Positions 62,486 through 64,000 of a stretch of DNA of 64,000 nucleotides are shown here, piece after piece. The DNA is from Vibrio ishigakensis. Its GTDB lineage: Bacteria > Pseudomonadota > Gammaproteobacteria > Enterobacterales > Vibrionaceae. How positions within the stretch are numbered: the first letter of the stretch is position 1; each line of letters opens with the position of its first letter. The stretch is from NCBI RefSeq assembly GCF_024347675.1, contig NZ_AP024881.1, positions 1,984,001-2,048,000 of the forward strand, given 5' to 3'. The notes below the pieces were generated by a model that did no database searches, had not been told where the DNA came from, and saw nothing but the letters and a program-made list of their open reading frames with translations. The translations under genes and the position numbers were made by a program.

Positions 62486-63595
62486 TTACTCGGTGACGTA
62501 TTCCACAATCTCAAGGCCAAAGCCTGACAGAGAGTGATAGCGAGTATTACCCGATGACAGTAGCTTCATCTTGCTGATGCCAAGGTCGGCTAAGATCTGA
62601 GAGCCAACACCTACCTGTCTTGAGTAGTCTGTTCCCTTAGTGGCGAGCACCGGCTTGCCACTTTCTTCAGCCTGCATACGCTTCACCTTAGCTATCTTGC
62701 TGTTGGAATCTTCCTCTTTACCTAAGATAACCACAACGCCACCCTCTTCACTCACCTTGCCAAGAGCACGCTCGATAGGCCAGTGTCGAGCTCCTTGCCT
62801 AGTGGCCGCAAATAGGTCGTTAAACAGCTCGGGCATATGAACTCGAACCAAAGATGGCTCTTCTGAGATCTCACCCTTTTTCAGGACATAGTGCACCTGC
62901 TTATCGATAGTATCTTGGTAGGTCACCATATCAAACTCACCAAACTCGGTCGGCAGTTTACACTCAGCTATGCGCTCTACCGTGGTTTCGGTGCGATTAC
63001 GATACGCAATCAGATCAGCGATGGTACCTAGCTTAATGCCATGCTCTTCAGCGAACACCTCTAGCTCTGGACGACGCGCCATAGTGCCGTCAGGATTTAG
63101 GATCTCTACGATAACTGAGGCAGGTTCAAAACCCGCAAGTCTCGCCAGATCACAGCCAGCTTCGGTGTGACCTGCGCGGTTTAGTACGCCACCATCTTTC
63201 GCCGCTAGCGGAAAAATGTGCCCTGGCTGAACCAAGTCTGCCGCCACGGCATCTTTTGCTACGGCCGCCTGCACGGTTACCGAGCGGTCTTCAGCTGAGA
63301 TCCCCGTTGTCACGCCCTCTGCCGCCTCGATAGAAACGGTAAACGCCGTTGCCCAAGGTTCTGTTGGGTTAGACACCATAGGGATAAGATTCAGGTTCTG
63401 ACAGCGCTTTTGAGTTAGAGTCAGGCAGATCAGCCCGCGCCCATGGGTGGCCATGAAGTTGATCGTCTCCGGCGAGATGCACTCCGCCGCGATCATGATA
63501 TCCCCTTCATTCTCTCTGTCTTCGTCATCCATTAGGATAACCATTTTGCCTTGACGATAATCTTCGAGGAGCTCCTCGATACTGCTGATTGCCAT
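62486..63595 (-). CDS. ribBX: 3,4-dihydroxy-2-butanone-4-phosphate synthase with degenerate GTP cyclohydrolase II domain (RibBX)
   Basis: A 369-aa riboflavin-pathway protein. Residues 1-200 form an intact RibB domain ([52 protein letters not shown]). The C-terminal part aligns with GTP cyclohydrolase II ([35 protein letters not shown]), but the zinc cysteines of GCHII are absent: the usual CLTGDVFGSLRCDCG region reads [17 protein letters not shown]. This fits the RibBX hybrid type described in Shewanella and Vibrio. It follows a sugar isomerase gene by 3 bases. No FMN riboswitch is seen upstream. Confidence 0.92.
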   Translation of the reverse strand: MAISSIEELLEDYRQGKMVILMDDEDRENEGDIMIAAECISPETINFMATHGRGLICLTLTQKRCQNLNLIPMVSNPTEPWATAFTVSIEAAEGVTTGISAEDRSVTVQAAVAKDAVAADLVQPGHIFPLAAKDGGVLNRAGHTEAGCDLARLAGFEPASVIVEILNPDGTMARRPELEVFAEEHGIKLGTIADLIAYRNRTETTVERIAECKLPTEFGEFDMVTYQDTIDKQVHYVLKKGEISEEPSLVRVHMPELFNDLFAATRQGARHWPIERALGKVSEEGGVVVILGKEEDSNSKIAKVKRMQAEESGKPVLATKGTDYSRQVGVGSQILADLGISKMKLLSSGNTRYHSLSGFGLEIVEYVTE

Positions 63596-63598
63596 CTT

Positions 63599-64000
63599 TT
63601 ATGCCTCTTCTGCCAGTTGGCGAATATGGGAGATGCTGTCATCCAACACCTTAGTGATAATCTCTATGCTCTCTGGTGAGCGACCGCGCACTGGGAAGGT
63701 ATCCTTGCGACGTGACATACGTAGCGGCTTCTCAATGCTGAATGAAAGGTTGCGATTGTTGATCGCTTCTATGATGGGTTTGTAGTTGATGATGCCCTCA
63801 CCCAAAGTCGGGAAGGTAAATTTATCATCGTGTACCAAAACATCCTTCACATGGAAGTGACGACAAAACGGAAGGGCAAATTTCGCCTCTTCTGCTGGGC
63901 TAAGGTTAGGTGCAAGAGAGACCGAGTTGCCTGGGTCGAAGTTCAGCGCCAACGCCGAGTGCCCTACCTCACCTAAGATACGCACCCCATCTTCAGCACT
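63599..64000 (-). CDS. Sugar phosphate isomerase/epimerase (3' part, runs off window)
   Basis: The C-terminal 133 residues of a TIM-barrel xylose isomerase-like epimerase/isomerase. Metal-site stretches are visible: VGHSALALNFDPGN with a Phe-Asp, FCRHFHVKDVLVHDD (His-x-Lys-Asp) and the LGEGIINYKPIIEAI glutamate region. The frame stays open to the window edge, so the gene starts further upstream. It is co-transcribed with ribBX (3-base gap). The substrate is unknown. Confidence 0.85.
   Translation of the reverse strand, partial: SAEDGVRILGEVGHSALALNFDPGNSVSLAPNLSPAEEAKFALPFCRHFHVKDVLVHDDKFTFPTLGEGIINYKPIIEAINNRNLSFSIEKPLRMSRRKDTFPVRGRSPESIEIITKVLDDSISHIRQLAEEA

Overview
The window looks like a chromosomal segment of a Vibrio or close Vibrionaceae gammaproteobacterium. 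This rests on recognised gene content and order: rpmF-plsX-fabH-fabD-fabG-acpP-fabF-pabC-mltG-tmk-holB-tatD followed by ptsG, divergent rluC/rne, a Vibrio-type RNase E, and Tad, DcuC, GGGtGRT and RibBX genes. No phage, insertion sequence or CRISPR array was seen. Most of the window is ordinary core genome.

Layout. 1-5622 (minus): start of a Tad/Flp pilus operon with two small Flp prepilins, prepilin peptidase, RcpC/CpaB, secretin RcpA, an RcpB/CpaD-like lipoprotein, TadZ and the N-terminal part of the TadA ATPase. Nearly every junction overlaps by 1 or 4 bases. 5849-16403: metabolic genes, namely three Old Yellow Enzyme flavoproteins, two C4-dicarboxylate carriers (Dcu and DcuC), an M20 hydrolase, tRNA-Arg(CCT) and a MarC/YhgN protein. 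16638-25000: LMW tyrosine phosphatase, BtuR, Asp/Glu racemase, AsmA, Udk, ApbC/Mrp, MetG. 25195-34749: unknown membrane-anchored protein, the repressor Mlc, a 29-aa YnhF-like peptide coupled to a patatin phospholipase, outer-membrane barrel proteins, a sodium:neurotransmitter-type transporter with a 31-aa MetS subunit, PtsG and TatD.

34811-47056: the fatty-acid/cell-envelope cluster, Maf nucleotide pyrophosphatase, RluC and the long rne leader. 47057-53296: RNase E, a SulP anion transporter and a MATE exporter. 53604-55566 is the most interesting part: a well-formed fluoride (crcB-motif) riboswitch upstream of an IscU/NifU-like scaffold gene and a GGGtGRT-protein gene, both of unclear function, with the MATE exporter next on the same strand. 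No crcB/fluC or CLC-F gene is visible, so these genes appear to be the regulated output of a fluoride sensor.

55729-64000: MaoC-like hydratase, EEP-family nuclease/phosphatase, Tas-like aldo/keto reductase, unknown membrane protein, periplasmic glutathione peroxidase, DM13 protein, EamA transporter, RlmF, RibBX and a truncated sugar-phosphate isomerase/epimerase. Several very small genes (second Flp pilin, YnhF, MetS, RpmF) were found by reading the sequence directly. Identifications are from motif and family recognition only; no database search was run.
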